From positions 1 to 62,060 of the forward strand of contig NZ_PXNP01000098.1 in NCBI RefSeq assembly GCF_003007675.1: a stretch of 62,060 nucleotides of DNA, read 5' to 3'. The position numbers were made by a program, and so were the translations under genes. This DNA comes from Marinobacter fuscus. Lineage in GTDB: Bacteria; Pseudomonadota; Gammaproteobacteria; Pseudomonadales; Oleiphilaceae. The notes under the pieces were generated by a model. It did no database searches, was not told where the DNA came from, and saw nothing but the letters and a program-made list of their open reading frames with translations. Within the stretch, counting starts at the first letter, position 1. The number at the start of each line of letters is the position of its first letter. This document shows, piece after piece, positions 1 through 8,407 of the stretch.

Positions 1-17
1 GTAAGCGCCAATAAATC
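1..17 (+). repeat. IS66 left terminal inverted repeat
   Basis: GTAAGCGCCAATAAATC at the window's first base pairs with the right end at 2441-2457, with two mismatches. GTAAGCG is the usual IS66 end. The similarity fades inward after about 17 bases. Confidence 0.88.
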
Positions 18-83
18 CGCACCTGTAGCTGACGCCCGAGTTTCGCCACACTGATTCCTGCTTTCACATTAAAGAGGAATCCG

Positions 84-401
84 ATGACTACCCCTGATTT
101 ACACCAGTTCTGGCAAGAGACGCTGTCGGACTGGCAGGCCTCGGGCCTGTCCGGTGCAGCCTACTGCAAACAAGAGTCGCTTGTTTATCATCGGTTTGTC
201 TACTGGCGGCAGAAGCTGACCGGTCGTGTCGAATCCAGTGATGAACCGGTTCACGCTCGATCCGGATTCACTCGCGTGACTCCGACTCCGACTCCGGATG
301 CCGGAGTCAGTTTGACCGTGTCACTGCCCGGCGGCGTATCGATCACCGGTCTGCATGCCGGTAATATCGATTTGCTGGGTGCCGTCTTGAGACAGCTGTG
401 A
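84..401 (+). CDS. tnpA: IS66 accessory protein TnpA
   Basis: This 105-residue protein resembles the small first protein of IS66 elements, needed together with TnpB for efficient transposition. The N-terminal third carries the typical pattern of a tryptophan-rich helix followed by YCKQESL and then FVYWRQKL, a helix-turn-helix-like DNA-binding region. The start at 84 is preceded by a strong ribosome binding site, AAGAGGAA, at good spacing. A short hexanucleotide repeat (GACTCC three times, 278-295) encodes a TPTPTP stretch. The stop overlaps the tnpB start, indicating translational coupling. Confidence 0.88.
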   Translation: MTTPDLHQFWQETLSDWQASGLSGAAYCKQESLVYHRFVYWRQKLTGRVESSDEPVHARSGFTRVTPTPTPDAGVSLTVSLPGGVSITGLHAGNIDLLGAVLRQL

Positions 402-769
402 TGCGTCACCGCTATCTGCGCCCTTCCAGGGATTTGCCGGAGATCTACCTGTACCGAAAGCCCATCGACTTCCGCAAGCAGGCCAACGGCCTGGCCCTGC
501 TGGTTGAACAGGAACTGGGGCACAGCCCATTCTCCGGTGCACTTTACGCCTTCACCAACCGGCAGCGGAACAAGATCAAATGTCTAATGTGGGAAGACAA
601 CGGCTTTGTGCTCTATTACAAAGCCTTGGCTGAGGAAAAATTCAAGTGGCCAGGGCCTGCGGATGAGCTGATGCCGCTGACCGGTGAACAGATCAACTGG
701 TTGTTGGACGGCTACGACATCAGTCTGTTGCGGGGCCATAAAACCCTGCACTATGAGAGTGTCGGATAG
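401..769 (+). CDS. tnpB: IS66 accessory protein TnpB
   Basis: This protein of about 122 residues belongs to the IS66 Orf2/TnpB family, a helper required for transposition whose biochemical role is unclear. Recognisable segments are the YLYRKPIDFRKQANGL region, the FTNRQRNKIKCLMWED motif and the FKWP segment, all hallmarks of the family. The ATG at 401 shares its A with the tnpA stop; a GTG at 398 is an alternative start. Length is normal, with no frameshift. Confidence 0.9.
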   Translation: MRHRYLRPSRDLPEIYLYRKPIDFRKQANGLALLVEQELGHSPFSGALYAFTNRQRNKIKCLMWEDNGFVLYYKALAEEKFKWPGPADELMPLTGEQINWLLDGYDISLLRGHKTLHYESVG

Positions 770-826
770 CCCTTTTTGCATTACGTTTTAGGTGTGCCAG
801 GGCATTGTTTTTGCTATAATTCCGCC

Positions 827-2428
827 ATGAAATCAACGCCTGATAACGCCCTCAAAACCCCGGATCTCAACGGTTTATCGACCGCTGAGATGGTGGCGGT
901 TATCAGCGGCCTTCAGCAGCAACTCGCCTCCAAAGAAGACGCCATCCAGCGACGAGACGCTCGCATCGAGATCCTCGAAGAACTGCTGCGCCATAAGAAG
1001 ATCCAGCAGTTCGCCGCCAGCAGTGAAAAGCTGCCCAATCAGATCCTGCTGTTCGATGAGGTCGAGCTGGAAGTCGAGATTGATGAACTGCGCGATGAGC
1101 TGCCGGACGATGTCGAAGAGGAAGAGACGCCCCGCCGTTCCCGCAAGCGCCGCCAACGTGGCTTCTCCGATACGCTGCTGCGTGAGCGTATTGAATTAAC
1201 CCTCAGCGACGAAGAGAAAGCCGGTGCCAGCAAGACCTTCTTCACCAAGGTGAAGGAAGAGCTGGAGTACATTCCCGCTCAACTGAAAGTGCTGGAGTAC
1301 TGGCAGGAAAAGGCGGTGTTCGAGCAGGACGGCGAAGAGCGCATTGTTGCGGCTGCCCGTCCGGCGCGCCCGCTGGGCAAGTGCATCGCCACCCCGTCAC
1401 TGCTGGCTTACCTCATTACCTCCAAGTATGCCGACGGTCTGCCGTTGTACCGTCAGGAACAAATGTTCCAGCGCCTGGGGCATGAAGTGAGTCGCACCAG
1501 CATGGCTCACTGGATCATCCGGCTGAATGACGTCTTCCAGCCGCTGATCAACCTGATGCGGGAAACCCAGAATAGCGGTGATTACCTGCAAGCCGATGAA
1601 ACCCGGATCCAGGTGCTCAAGGAAGACGGTAAGACCGCCCAATCCGACAAATGGATGTGGGTCACCCGGGGTGGTCCACCGGGAAAACCTTCGGTTCTGT
1701 TCGAGTATGATCCATCACGAGGTGGCAAGGTACCGGTGCGTCTGCTGGATGACTTCCAGGGCATTCTGCAAGCCGATGGCTATTCCGGCTATGGGCAGGT
1801 CTGTGCCACGAACAAGCTGACGCGGATCGGGTGTTGGGATCACGCGAGACGTAAGTACGTGGAGGCGTCCCGGGCGGCACCGGCCAAAGGCAAAAAAGGC
1901 CAACCCTCAAAGGCGGATGTAGCCCTGAGCCACATCCGCAAACTGTACGCCATTGAAAAGGCCGCCCGGGATCTGAGCGACGCGGAGCGATATCGGGTTC
2001 GCCAGGAAAAGAGTCTGCCGTTGTTGAACGCCTTTAAAGCCTGGCTGGAGAAAAATGCCCCCAAGGTGATGAAAGGCCTGCTTACCCGTCAGGCCATGGA
2101 TTACACCCTGAACCAATGGGACTACCTGGTCGGCTACTGTGAGCGCGGTGACCTGAAGATCAGCAATGCCGGAGCCGAGAACGCCATCCGCCCGTTTGCC
2201 CTCGGCAGAAAGGCCTGGCTCTTCGCCGATACCTCACAAGGGGCGAAAGCCAGCGCCACCTGCTATTCGCTCATCGAAACCGCCAAGGCCAATGGCCTGG
2301 AGCCTTCAGCTTATATCCACCATGTGTTGGAACGCATTGCTGAGTCCGACACGCTGGAGAAGCTCGAAGCGTTGCTGCCCTGGAATGCCGAGTTGCCGGC
2401 TTCGAAAAAAGTGGCTCAATACGATTAG
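827..2428 (+). CDS. tnpC: IS66 transposase TnpC (DDE)
   Basis: This 533-residue DDE transposase catalyses strand cleavage and transfer of the element. An N-terminal coiled region (about 20-75) is followed by an acidic stretch and then an Arg/Lys-rich segment (RRSRKRRQRG). The catalytic core follows, with likely acidic residues at D257 (in QADET), D317 (in QADGYSGYG) and E451 (in NAGAENAIRPFALGRK). The CWDHARRK motif typical of IS66 is present. The ATG at 827 is chosen because an upstream in-frame start at 776 would add a Cys-rich, family-atypical tail. The gap after tnpB is 57 bases and has a TATAAT-like box at 815-820. Confidence 0.92.
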   Translation: MKSTPDNALKTPDLNGLSTAEMVAVISGLQQQLASKEDAIQRRDARIEILEELLRHKKIQQFAASSEKLPNQILLFDEVELEVEIDELRDELPDDVEEEETPRRSRKRRQRGFSDTLLRERIELTLSDEEKAGASKTFFTKVKEELEYIPAQLKVLEYWQEKAVFEQDGEERIVAAARPARPLGKCIATPSLLAYLITSKYADGLPLYRQEQMFQRLGHEVSRTSMAHWIIRLNDVFQPLINLMRETQNSGDYLQADETRIQVLKEDGKTAQSDKWMWVTRGGPPGKPSVLFEYDPSRGGKVPVRLLDDFQGILQADGYSGYGQVCATNKLTRIGCWDHARRKYVEASRAAPAKGKKGQPSKADVALSHIRKLYAIEKAARDLSDAERYRVRQEKSLPLLNAFKAWLEKNAPKVMKGLLTRQAMDYTLNQWDYLVGYCERGDLKISNAGAENAIRPFALGRKAWLFADTSQGAKASATCYSLIETAKANGLEPSAYIHHVLERIAESDTLEKLEALLPWNAELPASKKVAQYD

Positions 2429-2440
2429 GGCAAGCGGGTC

Positions 2441-2457
2441 GATTTAACGGCGCTTAC
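2441..2457 (-). repeat. IS66 right terminal inverted repeat
   Basis: Read on the minus strand this is GTAAGCGCCGTTAAATC, matching the left end at 15 of 17 positions. It sets the right boundary of the element at 2457, 29 bases after the tnpC stop. Confidence 0.88.
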
Positions 2458-2520
2458 AGTGAAAGCATTTTGGAATATTAGACAATTCAAACCACCTACT
2501 CGGCCATGCCAAGCCTGCCG

Positions 2521-3294
2521 CTAAGATTTCTTCTGGCCCAAATTCAGCGATTTCCTGAATTTGAAATTATGAATCTCCCTACGAATTTTCCCCTTGATCA
2601 AATACCAACGCCAGCGAAGCCGCATCAAACCTTTTCTCAAGTCTTTGGTATTAAAGCCGGTGTCGATAGCAGACTCAAATTCCGGGTTGTTGGTCACGCA
2701 CGCTTGCTCAACACCAAAGCACTCGACACCGTTGTCCCAAAACTGATCCATTTCAATATCAACTGGCTCGGCCCAGGTGTCCGCGTACTGTAAAAATTTT
2801 CTTGCTGCAGAAGGCCTTAAAAAGTATCCGGTGGCACTTTTATGCCCCCTGAGAAACTTGCAAACCGTTACGCCGTTTTGATCAAAGACTCTTAACCTTT
2901 CCGTGTTCCTGGATCTGCTGTCAAACAGCCTTACACACTCAATAGTCTCTGGAAGAGCTGGGCAAACACTGAGAAACCGCGAAAATGATTCCTCAAAAAT
3001 TTGTGCGTCATCCTCCAGAACAATGAGCGGCTTGTTGGACTCAGAGCAGCGCTGCCACACCAGGTAGTGACTGGCATAACAGCCCAAATGTCCTGCAGTA
3101 AGCGGAATTTCTCCAATACGCTTCGCCTTCCGTGCATCGAACCTTAAAAACAGCTCATGTCCTTTCTTGCCATCCACAGCATCGAAGAAGTGAAAGTCTA
3201 CGCCCAAGTGCGAAAACTGTGCCTTAATCGCTTCTCGGCGCTCAACCGCCCTGAGAAGGCTGATGACAATTATTTCAGGCTGATCATTCATCAT
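2521..3294 (-). CDS. Glycosyltransferase family 25 (LPS sugar transferase)
   Basis: This 257-residue cytoplasmic enzyme resembles GT25 transferases (LgtB/Lex2B type) that add a hexose to LPS core oligosaccharide. The N-terminus (EIIVISLLRAVERRE) is the usual first beta strand and arginine patch. GHLGCYASHYLVWQ followed by LIVLEDDA gives the family acidic motif. An AGGA ribosome site precedes the ATG at 3294. It is the last gene of the minus-strand cluster, separated from the GT2 gene by 35 bases, and ends 64 bases from the IS66 right end. Donor and acceptor sugars cannot be read from sequence. Confidence 0.85.
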   Translation of the reverse strand: MMNDQPEIIVISLLRAVERREAIKAQFSHLGVDFHFFDAVDGKKGHELFLRFDARKAKRIGEIPLTAGHLGCYASHYLVWQRCSESNKPLIVLEDDAQIFEESFSRFLSVCPALPETIECVRLFDSRSRNTERLRVFDQNGVTVCKFLRGHKSATGYFLRPSAARKFLQYADTWAEPVDIEMDQFWDNGVECFGVEQACVTNNPEFESAIDTGFNTKDLRKGLMRLRWRWYLIKGKIRREIHNFKFRKSLNLGQKKS

Positions 3295-3329
3295 ACTATT
3301 CCTAAAGAGAAACTAACCCGCGCCAAAAA

Positions 3330-4244
3330 CTAGTGCTTGAACCATCGCCTGAGAGCAACTTCAAGATTGTTGAGCTGCTTATAAAACCGCAATCCCGTTA
3401 ATGGATTATAGGTCCAGGGCTTAGGTGGATCTTTGGGAGTACACTCAAGAAATTCCTCGGCCACGGGCAACTTTTGGTCGGGTACAGATGTGATTTCTTT
3501 TGCCCGCCCCTCAGACCAAATCCGAAAAGGATAGAAACCCACACCTTTCTTACGCTCTGCGAGCTTCAGTCCCAAGGTTTTATTCTTTCCCCGATATGCA
3601 GGAACTTCAGGCAGCCACATTGCGAAAGGCAGCCACATGTACGCCATCATCCCGAAAAGCGACTTTGCCTGTTGGTCATTGGCAGGTTCGGACTGCTTGA
3701 ATTGCCAGCCTGCCTCGATAAGTCTCTCCGGACGAAAAACAACCAGATCAGAGTAGTGGATACCTGCACTCTGCCCCGTGTCCTTCCTGAAGAAAAATTC
3801 GGCTGATGGTCCCTGTAATGGTGTTATCGGCCGTTTCGTCAGGTCGACACCTCGAATGAAGCAAGGATGAATAAACCCAAGACCTTCCGTATCGTCAAAC
3901 AGCTTATCCAGAGCGGTCAATTCTTCTGGCGATATAGGTCGAACAACTTGCGTATCATCCTGAAGAAAACAAACAAGGCGACGACTCTGAAACCGTGTAA
4001 GCGCCGAGTTCATATTATGATAGAGACCGCCATGCTTAATGCTGCCCTCTTTCTCCGGTTTGATTACCTCACAGGTGTCCGAAATAGTGTTCAGATACTC
4101 GCAGGTTTCGGAGTCAGTGCTGTTGTCATCAAAAATGGCAATGTCTGCGTCCGGGATGCATCGTAGAATCGACTCAACACAATTTCGGAGAAATTTCCCT
4201 CGATTGAACGAAAAGATACACACGGCTATTCGGTTATTGGACAT
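3330..4244 (-). CDS. Glycosyltransferase family 2
   Basis: This 304-residue GT-A fold transferase begins with IAVCIFSFNRGKFLRNCVES, the classic GT2 opening. FDDNSTD forms the nucleotide-sugar contact and CFLQDDTQVV supplies the metal-binding DXD-like acidic pair. The C-terminal half is less conserved, so the acceptor is unknown. The start overlaps the end of the O-antigen-ligase-like gene by 11 bases, indicating one operon. By context it probably works on LPS core or a capped oligosaccharide. No signal peptide or membrane helix is apparent. Confidence 0.85.
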   Translation of the reverse strand: MSNNRIAVCIFSFNRGKFLRNCVESILRCIPDADIAIFDDNSTDSETCEYLNTISDTCEVIKPEKEGSIKHGGLYHNMNSALTRFQSRRLVCFLQDDTQVVRPISPEELTALDKLFDDTEGLGFIHPCFIRGVDLTKRPITPLQGPSAEFFFRKDTGQSAGIHYSDLVVFRPERLIEAGWQFKQSEPANDQQAKSLFGMMAYMWLPFAMWLPEVPAYRGKNKTLGLKLAERKKGVGFYPFRIWSEGRAKEITSVPDQKLPVAEEFLECTPKDPPKPWTYNPLTGLRFYKQLNNLEVALRRWFKH

Positions 4245-5514
4245 AAGCCTCCCCAGCCCTGTTAAGTTTCCTCACCGCTGCACGAGCGGAACAGGCCCAT
4301 GACCACACAAATATCAAAGGAAGCCAACCAATCAACCAGACTGGGTGCATCGAAATCAGCAAGGTGTATTCATCCGTGAAGGTGAGCATCACAAAGAGTG
4401 CAAGAAGCGCCAACAAATGCAGTTTTACCAGGGGATTGGTTGGCGCCTTAATAGCCCAAAGCACCGGCAATCCCAATAAGGCAAGCTGGAATGCAACGCC
4501 AATAAAACCCGTTTCAGCCCAAACCCCAAGCCAGATATTGTGCGGATGGGATATATCGAGCCCCAAAGGTTCAAGAAACTGACGCGAGGCATCCATCAAC
4601 TTGAAGTCCATTCCCGCACCGTTGCCAAACCAGAGAGACTCGGGCGGGTAGGATGCGTAAGCCTCCCAAATATCAAAGCGATGTGCATCGCCTCTCTTGA
4701 ATAGTTGTTCAACCAAGGGTTCAAATCCCACGAGTGACTGAACACTTACTACGATTAGGGCTCCCGCAAAGACAACACAAAATGCGGTCAGGTGCGGGCG
4801 GAATCTGGCCCCGAGAACAAAAACAAAAAACGTCAAATAGGCGCACATTGTCAGAATGGGAGCCCGACTTTTGGTCATTATCACAAAGACGCAGGTAGCA
4901 ACGATCACCAGAACAGCGAAAAACACTTCGGCGGGCTGTATTGGCTCATTTCTATGCAACAAGATAAACAAGCCAATTGCCATGAGCACAATCGCTATCG
5001 ACGCGCCTTGAATAGGATGCTCCAACATACCCAAACCACCCGTCCGCAAGCCCCCAAACTCAGGCAACGGAACAGTTGCCACGCCTGCCAGAGAACCGAG
5101 TAGTGCCGCACACAAAAATACATATCCCCATACCTTTCTGTAACGAACGATACTGGACATCCACAGGCGAAATGCGAGCATGCCAAAGGCCGCTTCAACG
5201 CCCCACCGTGACGCCTGCCAGTCATCCTTAACAGGACCACTCCCCACAAACCATGTAGAAACAGACATATAGGCACAGAAAAGGACGAAAACAGCGATAA
5301 ACGGCTCTTTCAGATCAACCAGATCCCGCCTCTGCAAAGCCAGATATGCGGTGAGAGGTAAGATCAAAGCGTGAAAAAAGGTTCTGAATACCACCTCAGG
5401 CGCAGATACGCTTAAGAAAAGCCAGATACCAAACAGAAACCCCAATCGACCAAACCATACAGCCGTCATTTCACGACCACTGGAATTCTGCCCCATATCT
5501 ACAACACTCTGCAT
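4234..5514 (-). CDS. O-antigen ligase / polymerase-like membrane protein (Wzy_C)
   Basis: This 426-residue protein has about ten hydrophobic segments and the large periplasmic loop typical of WaaL ligases. WaaL joins undecaprenyl-linked O-antigen or single sugar units to lipid A-core in the periplasm. The loop motif HPHNIWLGVWAETG is the characteristic Wzy_C/WaaL histidine motif. It sits in the middle of a glycosyltransferase operon: 6 bases after the DUF6492 gene and overlapping the GT2 gene. Ligase versus polymerase (Wzy) cannot be decided from sequence, though the neighbours fit a core ligase. An alternative start is the Met at 5496. Confidence 0.8.
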   Translation of the reverse strand: MQSVVDMGQNSSGREMTAVWFGRLGFLFGIWLFLSVSAPEVVFRTFFHALILPLTAYLALQRRDLVDLKEPFIAVFVLFCAYMSVSTWFVGSGPVKDDWQASRWGVEAAFGMLAFRLWMSSIVRYRKVWGYVFLCAALLGSLAGVATVPLPEFGGLRTGGLGMLEHPIQGASIAIVLMAIGLFILLHRNEPIQPAEVFFAVLVIVATCVFVIMTKSRAPILTMCAYLTFFVFVLGARFRPHLTAFCVVFAGALIVVSVQSLVGFEPLVEQLFKRGDAHRFDIWEAYASYPPESLWFGNGAGMDFKLMDASRQFLEPLGLDISHPHNIWLGVWAETGFIGVAFQLALLGLPVLWAIKAPTNPLVKLHLLALLALFVMLTFTDEYTLLISMHPVWLIGWLPLIFVWSWACSARAAVRKLNRAGEAYVQ

Positions 5515-5520
5515 AGGTCG

Positions 5521-6471
5521 TCAGCCCGCCTTTAATTGACGAATCAACGGATCTATATAAGCACTGGGGGCCCAATTCTCTCGCCCACTAGCCTGCGAAT
5601 GAATCGTAATGTAGTGCACGCATGGATCCCCACGCATCGAGGTCACAGTGTGAATAACCTTTTCAGGATCGCTGGTATCAAATATGTAACGACTTGATAC
5701 TGGGTTACGCCATTCGACCTCACTGGCGTCGCACTGACACGCCAGAAATGCTTTGTAGTAGCCGAATTCGGACCACCTTCTGGGAGGTTGATCCAGGAGC
5801 ACCTGCCACCAACGTTTTCTGCTACCCCTCTCCAGAAAATTCAGGGCCGCACGCAAAAGCCTCTGATCGAAAACAAAAGGCGTGTCAAAATAGACATTAA
5901 CCTTACGGTCGGCGTTGACGGCCCCTGCCATCGCCTCTGAAACCGACACCCAGTTAGCCACCTTTCCCTTCAAATCAGTTCGCGATTTCCAGTCGGCAAA
6001 ACACACAGCCTTTGCAGTCGATACAAAATCATCGACTTGTGCTGCCGGCGTAATGTACACATCCGAATCAATGATCACGGCCAGATCACAATCAAGCTCA
6101 CTCGCCAGCTTCAGTTTGCATAGCTGCTGGGTATGCCAGCCGGTATAAGAGGGCCACATTGGCCACGAAATAAGGCGTTTCAGACTCCCGCATATCTTAG
6201 TAAGATCCCGCCCAAGCCTCGCCGAAAGGTTTCGAGCCCTCACGCGGATTGCTTCCACATCGGGTGGCAAAACATCCCGAGTCGACAGAAGATGCAGGCC
6301 GGGTTTGTCGGCAAACTCTCGGAACAGTTCGAGATCCTCATGCTGAACCACCACATAGTGGGGCAGATGGCTCAACCCCGAATGCTCAAGCGAGGCTCGC
6401 ATCAATCGAAAATGCTCAAAATCACCAGCCCAAGTCGGTGTAATCAGAACCGTTCTCTGGAGGCGACTCAT
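5521..6471 (-). CDS. DUF6492-type putative glycosyltransferase
   Basis: This 316-residue protein opens with TVLITPTWAGDFEHFRLM and contains LAVIIDSDVYI, a DXD-like motif expected to bind a metal-nucleotide sugar. It resembles the DUF6492 group found in surface polysaccharide loci, for which I know no characterised reaction. The start at 6471 is preferred because its ATG overlaps the TGA of the upstream gene (ATGA); a longer frame reaches 6501. It has no membrane segments and is probably a cytoplasmic or membrane-peripheral sugar transferase acting with its operon neighbours. Confidence 0.65.
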   Translation of the reverse strand: MSRLQRTVLITPTWAGDFEHFRLMRASLEHSGLSHLPHYVVVQHEDLELFREFADKPGLHLLSTRDVLPPDVEAIRVRARNLSARLGRDLTKICGSLKRLISWPMWPSYTGWHTQQLCKLKLASELDCDLAVIIDSDVYITPAAQVDDFVSTAKAVCFADWKSRTDLKGKVANWVSVSEAMAGAVNADRKVNVYFDTPFVFDQRLLRAALNFLERGSRKRWWQVLLDQPPRRWSEFGYYKAFLACQCDASEVEWRNPVSSRYIFDTSDPEKVIHTVTSMRGDPCVHYITIHSQASGRENWAPSAYIDPLIRQLKAG

Positions 6472-7367
6472 GAGAGGTTGTCCTGCTTCCGGTCGCGCCA
6501 CCTAGACTGCCAAACCCGGAGCCTGGTCCTGAGTTTACTCCGGGCTTCATTGCCGGAATACCGGCCTTTGGCAACATGGCGAATCCTGTAAACTCCGGGA
6601 ATCTGAATAGGCACTCCCTGACTCTGAAGTAACCACCGGAAGGCTCGGTCTTCATGGCATTTGGCGAAACTTTCTACCGGCTGTTGATACAATCTGATGT
6701 TTCGGCAATAACCCACGACTCGACACACATCACCATGAGCAATCTGAAGCGGGCCGGTGGCTTTGGCAATGATTCTGGTGGTGAAGGAGCCGGTGTCAAT
6801 ATCGAGGACTTGCGGCCCTTTGGTACCCGCTTGCAACATGGGGTTATCCTCAGCCAACAAATCAGTAGTATGCTCTTGTTCAGGAAACAGCAAGGCGTCC
6901 TGACGCCCCTGAAGCACCTTTGCCAAGGCATCCAGACAACCATCACGAAACATCAGATCACAATCAGTAAACCACACCCAGTCTGCCGCCGTGGCAAGCG
7001 CGGCACGGTTTCGGCCAATGCCTCGGCGAAACAGCTCCTGCTTAGGGACGGGCTGCCAGTTCCAGGTAATGCCGGGCGCTACCTGATCACCGAAAAAGGC
7101 AAGAAGCTCCTCTGTCTTTTTGTCTTCCGGACTGTAGAAAACCGTCATGGTGACATCCAGCTCTTTTGGCGGGAACAGCACCAACGAGCTCAGCTGGTAA
7201 ACCAGAAAATGAGAATAGTTCCAGCAATGGCTGACTACTTCCAGTTTCAGGTGTCCGGTGCGCGCAGCACGCGTATTCTTTGGCGGCAGGTCAGGCTCGA
7301 ACCACCCCGCAGGAATCCAGCCTCCGGCCGCAAACCGGAAAAAGGCAAGTTTTATCAGGTTCCACAT
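6468..7367 (-). CDS. Putative GT-A fold glycosyltransferase
   Basis: This 299-residue protein is the first gene of the minus-strand surface-sugar cluster. It contains VWFTDCDLMFRDG, an acidic DXD-type motif, preceded by a GIGRNRAALATAADW helix typical of GT2-like galactosyltransferase C-terminal domains. A distinctive N-terminal segment (LKLEVVSHCWNYSHFL) precedes it. Specific activity is unknown. It is divergent from the acyltransferase gene, and 116 bases separate the two starts. The stop overlaps the next gene's start. The ribosome site before the ATG at 7367 is weak. Confidence 0.65.
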   Translation of the reverse strand: MWNLIKLAFFRFAAGGWIPAGWFEPDLPPKNTRAARTGHLKLEVVSHCWNYSHFLVYQLSSLVLFPPKELDVTMTVFYSPEDKKTEELLAFFGDQVAPGITWNWQPVPKQELFRRGIGRNRAALATAADWVWFTDCDLMFRDGCLDALAKVLQGRQDALLFPEQEHTTDLLAEDNPMLQAGTKGPQVLDIDTGSFTTRIIAKATGPLQIAHGDVCRVVGYCRNIRLYQQPVESFAKCHEDRAFRWLLQSQGVPIQIPGVYRIRHVAKGRYSGNEARSKLRTRLRVWQSRWRDRKQDNLS

Positions 7368-7483
7368 AGTTTGGGCCCGGGCAACGTCTTGGAAAAACCC
7401 GCGAATTCTATCACGGCGACGATTGAAAAGCCGACAGCCATGCTGTTACAACGCGTCAATCACCTTGTGCAGGGTTTGTGACA

Positions 7484-8407
7484 ATGGTACTTTTTCGGCC
7501 CTGTTTCTACCTTAGATGGAAAGATTTCGTGACCGGCAAGCTCATCAAAGTGGTTTTCCGCCTGCTGTCGATGCTTAGCCTCGGCAACGCCCAGCGCCTG
7601 GGCCGCCTGCTCGGCAGTATTGCGTGGAAACTCAATGGGCGCTCGGTAGAAACGACTCGCAAGAATCTTCGCGCCTGCTACCCCGAGCTGCGCGAGGACG
7701 AAATCGAAACCATGGGTCGCCAGAGCCTGCGCGAAACCGGTGCTACCGCACTGGAGCTACCGATTATGTGGGAATGGCCCGTTGAAAAATGCCTGGGATT
7801 GATCCGGGAGATCGAAGGTGAAGAGCTCCTGAGCGATTACACCGCCGGCAAACAAGGACTGCTGTTACTAGCCCCCCACCTCGGTAACTGGGAGCTAACC
7901 GGCCTATTCTTCGCATCACGCTACAAAATGGCAGCGTTGTACAGCCCACCGAACCAACCCGGCCTTGAGAACTACATCAAAACCGTAAGAAGCCGGAGCG
8001 GTTCAGAGCTGGTTGCCACTGATCGCCGGGGCATCATGCGCCTGTTCGCTATCCTCCGTGAGGGCGGCGTTGTTGGCATACTGCCGGATCAGACCCCACG
8101 CAGAGAAGGTGGCGAGTTTGCGCCCTTCTTCGGCATTCCCGCCATCACCATGACACTCGCCTCGAAACTGGTACACAAGACAGGGGCTGTGCCGCTGATC
8201 ACCTACGCCCACAGACTGCCCGACGGCCGGGGGTTCAAAATTGTCATTCGCAAAGCCGAGGCGGGCATGACCTCAAAAGACATGACCGAATCCCTGGCTG
8301 CACTGAACCAGTCCGTGGAAAAGTGCATCGCAGAGGCTCCGGAGCAGTATCAGTGGGAATACAAGCGGTTCAGGCGTACCGCCCCCGGGCACACGCCGGT
8401 TTATTGA
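7484..8407 (+). CDS. lpxL: Lipid A biosynthesis lauroyl/myristoyl-type acyltransferase
   Basis: This protein of about 307 residues belongs to the LpxL/HtrB lysophospholipid acyltransferase family, which adds a secondary acyl chain to Kdo-lipid A at the inner membrane. The HX4E catalytic motif is HLGNWE. GVVGILPDQTPRREGG and PFFGIPA are the acyl-acceptor and structural motifs seen in the family. A hydrophobic N-terminal anchor is present. The start may be GTG 7478, ATG 7484 or a later GTG near 7528; none has a strong ribosome site. The stop overlaps the stop of the convergent kdkA gene by 7 bases. The exact paralogue (LpxL versus LpxM) is uncertain. Confidence 0.82.
   Translation: MVLFRPCFYLRWKDFVTGKLIKVVFRLLSMLSLGNAQRLGRLLGSIAWKLNGRSVETTRKNLRACYPELREDEIETMGRQSLRETGATALELPIMWEWPVEKCLGLIREIEGEELLSDYTAGKQGLLLLAPHLGNWELTGLFFASRYKMAALYSPPNQPGLENYIKTVRSRSGSELVATDRRGIMRLFAILREGGVVGILPDQTPRREGGEFAPFFGIPAITMTLASKLVHKTGAVPLITYAHRLPDGRGFKIVIRKAEAGMTSKDMTESLAALNQSVEKCIAEAPEQYQWEYKRFRRTAPGHTPVY

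Larger units (their letters stand above)
1..2457 (+). mobile_element. IS66-family insertion sequence, apparently complete
   Basis: The element has three plus-strand genes in the canonical IS66 order tnpA-tnpB-tnpC, bounded by terminal inverted repeats that begin GTAAGCGCC. The first 17 bases match the reverse complement of 2441-2457 at 15 of 17 positions. All three frames are open, so the copy looks potentially active. IS66 elements usually make 8-bp target duplications. The right-hand candidate is AGTGAAAG at 2458-2465, but the left flank lies outside the window and cannot be compared. The element borders the glycosyltransferase cluster. Confidence 0.92.

Noticed and set aside
278..307. Hexanucleotide repeat GACTCC (three copies) and an ACTCCGG/CCGGAGT inverted repeat inside tnpA
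   Set aside because: It lies in frame in a Pro/Thr stretch of an intact coding region; three copies are too few to argue for phase variation.
791..820. TATAAT at 815-820 as a separate tnpC promoter
   Set aside because: No acceptable -35 sequence at 16-18 bases; tnpC is normally read from the element's upstream promoter.
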